DNA from: Paenibacillus sp. NAIST15-1
GTDB lineage: Bacteria > Bacillota > Bacilli > Paenibacillales > Paenibacillaceae
Assembly (NCBI RefSeq): GCF_001894745.1
Contig: NZ_BBYF01000002.1
Coordinates: forward strand, 62,001 to 126,000
Length of the DNA stretch: 64,000 bases
Reading direction: 5' to 3'
In this document: positions 61,469-64,000 of the stretch, piece by piece
How positions within the stretch are numbered: position 1 is the first letter of the stretch
Layout: the number at the start of each line of letters is the position of its first letter
The notes under the pieces: model-generated
The model's input: the letters and a program-made list of their open reading frames with translations, nothing else
The model's database searches: none
What the model was told of the DNA's origin: nothing
Made by a program: the position numbers and the translations under genes

Positions 61469-62134
61469 TTGGTGGTTCGATTGAAAAAGATAACGAAACA
61501 GTATAACAATAAAGTTATTTTAAATGGTATCGATTTTCAATGTGGGGAAGGGCAGATTATTGCGATAAAAGGGAAAAGTGGTATTGGAAAGAGTACGCTG
61601 CTGAATATTGTGGCGGGATTGGAACGGGCTACTTCTGGAGATTATTTCTATCAGGACACGCAAATGAACAATAAAAGCATTTCTTTCTTAACGAATTTCC
61701 GCCGAATGCATATTGGCTATATATCGCAGCACAGTCCGATGATTCCCGAATTAACCGTAATGGACAATATATGCGTGCCGCTTTGGTTCGAAAAAAATGA
61801 AGATCACAAGAAACAAGCAATGAACCATGTGAAAGAGTTAGGCCATCTTTTTGAGATCGACCATCTGCTGAACGAAAATGTAAAGACATTATCTGGCGGG
61901 GAACTGCAGCGAGCTGGTATCATTCGAGCACTAATCAACAAGCCGACGCTCATTATCGCGGATGAACCTACCGGTGCATTGGATGATGAGACGGCATCGA
62001 TTATATTGACTCATTTTCATGCTTTAAAATCGGAAGGGGTTACGACGATATTAGCCACCCATAGCGAGGCTATATCAAGTCAATGCGATAAAATTTATAC
62101 GTTGAACCAAGATGGATTATCCCTTGAGCGTTAA
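61469..62134 (+). CDS. ABC transporter ATPase of the lactococcin-972 group
   Basis: This 221-residue ATPase has Walker A GKSGIGKST, signature LSGGELQRAGIIRAL, Walker B LIIADEPTGALDD and the H-loop ATHSEA. The GKSGIGKSTLLNIVAGLE form and small size fit the bacteriocin-export/immunity ATPases of the lactococcin 972 group and the LolD/MacB family. It should power the two upstream membrane halves. TTG 61469 has GGGTG about 7-9 bases upstream, eight bases after the preceding stop. It is the last gene of the cassette. Confidence 0.85.
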   Translation: MVVRLKKITKQYNNKVILNGIDFQCGEGQIIAIKGKSGIGKSTLLNIVAGLERATSGDYFYQDTQMNNKSISFLTNFRRMHIGYISQHSPMIPELTVMDNICVPLWFEKNEDHKKQAMNHVKELGHLFEIDHLLNENVKTLSGGELQRAGIIRALINKPTLIIADEPTGALDDETASIILTHFHALKSEGVTTILATHSEAISSQCDKIYTLNQDGLSLER

Positions 62135-62184
62135 GAAGTTCGTTACGTTTGTTTCATTTCACTAACTTATTTCCAAAATAATAG

Positions 62185-62224
62185 AGGATCGTTTTCATGC
62201 ATAGCATGATGCGATCCTTTTTCA
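62185..62224 (+). terminator. Rho-independent terminator after the bacteriocin cassette
   Basis: AGGATCG and CGATCCT enclose an inner CATGC/GCATG pair, followed by five T residues. Confidence 0.85.
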
Positions 62225-62263
62225 TTACAACCCAAAAAACTTTACATGACAAAAATGAAAGGA

Positions 62264-62292
62264 AAATGTAAGGCATAACAATGGTTACATTT
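62264..62292. promoter_or_regulatory. inverted repeat operator candidate before the BceA-type gene
   Basis: AAATGTAA (62264-62271) and TTACATTT (62285-62292) form a perfect 8-bp inverted repeat with a 13-base spacer, about 60 bases upstream of the ABC gene. It could be a response-regulator (BceR-like) binding site. Confidence 0.5.
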
Positions 62293-62353
62293 CTTCATAC
62301 CCAGTAAAGTATGTGGTACATAACAGGTAAGCGAAGGAGTGTAATTAGCATCT

Positions 62354-63118
62354 ATGTTGGAAGTCAGAAATGTATCCAAAATATATGAAGGCAAAGTGTC
62401 TTACAAAGCACTTTCCGATTTGAATTTATCGATAGGCAAGGGCGAATTCGTCGGCATCATGGGGCCATCTGGAAGTGGTAAGACTACTTTCTTGAACGTG
62501 GTGTCCACGATCGATAAGCCATCATCAGGAGAAGTATTGATTGGCGGCAGCAACGCACACGCTCTTAGTAAGCGTAAGCTAGCCTTGTTCCGTCGCAGAG
62601 AGCTTGGCTTTGTGTTTCAGGATTTCAATTTACTGCAGACCTTGACCGTGAAGGAAAATATTATTTTTCCATTGACGCTGGAGAATGTCAGCATTAAGGA
62701 GCAGGAGCAGCGCGTAAAGGTAATCGCAGATAAGCTCGGGATTGGACATATACTGGACAAGCGCACATTTGAAATTTCTGGTGGTCAGTGTCAACGTACT
62801 GCGATTGCGCGGGCAATCATCCATCAGCCGAAGCTGCTGCTTGCGGACGAGCCGACTGGTAATCTGGATTCCAAGTCAGCCAAGGACGTGCTTGAGATGA
62901 TGGAGAAGATCAACAAGGAAGACGGAACCACGACGATGATGGTTACTCATGATGCATTTGCTGCAAGTTACTGTGACCGCGTCATCTTCATCAAGGACGG
63001 TTCGCTGTATCAAGAGCTGCACAAGCATAATGAGCGGCAAGTATTCTTCCAAGAAATTATGAATGTCTTGTCAGCATTGGGGGGAGCGGAAGATGAACTT
63101 TCGTCAGTTCGCGTTTAA
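62354..63118 (+). CDS. bceA: BceA-type peptide-resistance ABC transporter ATPase
   Basis: This 254-residue ATPase has Walker A GPSGSGKTT, the typical FLNVVSTIDKPSSGEV, signature ISGGQCQRTAIARAI, Walker B LLLADEPTGNLD and the extended C-terminus RVIFIKDGSLYQELHKHNER. This matches BceA-type proteins that protect against bacitracin and other lipid II-binding peptides. It overlaps the permease gene by 26 bases, so the pair is co-translated. A GGAGTG lies about 12 bases before ATG 62354, slightly far. The histidine kinase and regulator usually found with BceAB are not upstream. Confidence 0.9.
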   Translation: MLEVRNVSKIYEGKVSYKALSDLNLSIGKGEFVGIMGPSGSGKTTFLNVVSTIDKPSSGEVLIGGSNAHALSKRKLALFRRRELGFVFQDFNLLQTLTVKENIIFPLTLENVSIKEQEQRVKVIADKLGIGHILDKRTFEISGGQCQRTAIARAIIHQPKLLLADEPTGNLDSKSAKDVLEMMEKINKEDGTTTMMVTHDAFAASYCDRVIFIKDGSLYQELHKHNERQVFFQEIMNVLSALGGAEDELSSVRV

Positions 63119-64000
63119 GAACGTATTTCGGAACAAGCGATTGTATGCCGGATATTTCATAAGCTGCGCCTTCTCAGTCATGATCTTCTTCGTGTATTCG
63201 ATGCTGGCCTTCCACCCGGAATTGAACATGGCCGGCAGCGGCAAGTACGGCAAGGGTGCACAGGCGGGGATGGAGGTTGCGCAGTACATTATTTATGTGT
63301 TCTCCTTCTTCTTCATCCTGTATTCGATGAGCGTCTTCTTGAAGACACGGAAGAAAGAATTCGGCGTGTGTATTATGCAAGGGATGTCTGACATGCAGTT
63401 GAAGCGCCTTGTATTTGTAGAAAATATCATTATCGGATTTGCTTCAACGGTTGCAGGGATAGTTACTGGATTAGCAATGTCAAAGGGAATGCTCATGTTA
63501 GGCTCATCCTTGTTGTATTTGGATGACCCATTGTCATTCTATTTCCCAACGACAGCGTTGTGGTTCACGTTCGCAGCCTTCATGGCGCTGTTTATTGCGA
63601 TTTCATTATTTACGGCTACCATATTGCGTACAAGTTCCTTGATCGACCTGCTAAAAGCTTCAACGAAGCCGAAGCCAGAGCCCAAGGCTAATGCGGGGCT
63701 CGCGATATTTGCAGCACTGTGCATCTTGGGCGGCTATGGAACCGCGTTCGTAGTCCGTGGGGAACAGGTCTTATTCGCCATGCTGCCTGTAGTCGTTCTT
63801 GTCTCGGTTGGCACTTATTTCTTATTTACGCAGCTAAGCGTGTTCATCATTACTAGGCTGAAAAAGAAGCAGAAGCTGTACCGCAGAAATACAAATATGC
63901 TGACATTGTCAGACTTGGCCTATCGGATGAAGGACAATGCACGGATGTTCTTCCTCGTCGCCATTATTTCCACTGTAGCATTTACGGCTATTGGTACACT
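63093..64000 (+). CDS. bceB: BceB-type FtsX-family permease, 5' part only (cut by window end)
   Basis: The first 302 residues of a large permease are visible: MNFRQFAFKNVFRNKRLYAG, the first helix, then FFFILYSMSVFLKTRKKEFG (FtsX-domain start) and further helices, plus DLAYRMKDNARMFFLVAIIS at the end. This N-terminal pattern is typical of BceB (about 640-670 residues, ten helices with a large external domain that binds peptide-lipid complexes). ATG 63093 has GGGGGAGCGG upstream and overlaps the end of the ATPase gene. The frame is still open at base 64000. Confidence 0.9.
   Translation, partial: MNFRQFAFKNVFRNKRLYAGYFISCAFSVMIFFVYSMLAFHPELNMAGSGKYGKGAQAGMEVAQYIIYVFSFFFILYSMSVFLKTRKKEFGVCIMQGMSDMQLKRLVFVENIIIGFASTVAGIVTGLAMSKGMLMLGSSLLYLDDPLSFYFPTTALWFTFAAFMALFIAISLFTATILRTSSLIDLLKASTKPKPEPKANAGLAIFAALCILGGYGTAFVVRGEQVLFAMLPVVVLVSVGTYFLFTQLSVFIITRLKKKQKLYRRNTNMLTLSDLAYRMKDNARMFFLVAIISTVAFTAIGT

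Overview
The window looks like a chromosomal segment of a Gram-positive, low-to-mid G+C Bacillota, most probably a Paenibacillus or close relative. The reasons are strong purine-rich ribosome-binding sites, frequent TTG and GTG starts, and Bacillota-type families (RocA/PutB, MtnK/MtnA, an EssC/YukD secretion locus, Amj, HelD, a BceAB-type transporter). No rRNA, tRNA, CRISPR array, insertion sequence or phage gene is visible. All family assignments come from reading the sequence and were not checked against a database.

Layout. 1-4.3 kb: AI-2E family membrane protein, a chemotaxis receptor, a small acidic protein and a secreted single-pass protein. 4.4-10 kb: proline breakdown (putB-rocA on the minus strand), a divergent PAS/AAA/Fis regulator with a degenerate ATPase, and a nucleobase permease. 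10-13.4 kb: small enzymes and membrane proteins. 13.4-22.2 kb: a 766-base gene-free stretch, then a ribose-type ABC importer, mtnK, mtnA, a DeoR repressor and a class II aldolase. This set fits salvage of 5-methylthioribose or 5-deoxyribose to dihydroxyacetone phosphate. 22.2-25.8 kb: a YHYH/stalk-domain secreted protein, HD hydrolase, GNAT, VOC protein and WYL regulator.

26.0-37.2 kb is a one-strand type VII secretion locus: YukD-like protein, EssC ATPase without FHA domains, a possible EspG-like chaperone, a WXG100-like candidate substrate with a glycine-zipper region, DUF4176, EsxA, a membrane Ser/Thr-kinase-like protein with EssB topology, a VWA protein and a PP2C-like phosphatase. No EssA or EsaA is seen. 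The kinase/VWA/phosphatase set suggests a phospho-controlled variant of the machine and is the most interesting feature of the window.

37.4-42.6 kb: DUF402, a phosphotransferase, DUF2164, a truncated DUF4184 gene, two GNATs and an acyl-CoA-dehydrogenase-like flavoprotein. 42.7-48.5 kb: an oligopeptide ABC importer (minus strand). 48.7-57.8 kb: Nudix protein, a flavodoxin under a near-perfect Fur box, GNAT, a stalk-domain protein, Amj, an FAD amine-oxidase-type enzyme with a sensor kinase, and HelD. 58.2-64 kb: a small lipoprotein; an AT-rich lactococcin-972-like bacteriocin/immunity cassette whose large membrane protein is split into two overlapping genes; and a BceAB-type peptide-resistance transporter cut by the window end.
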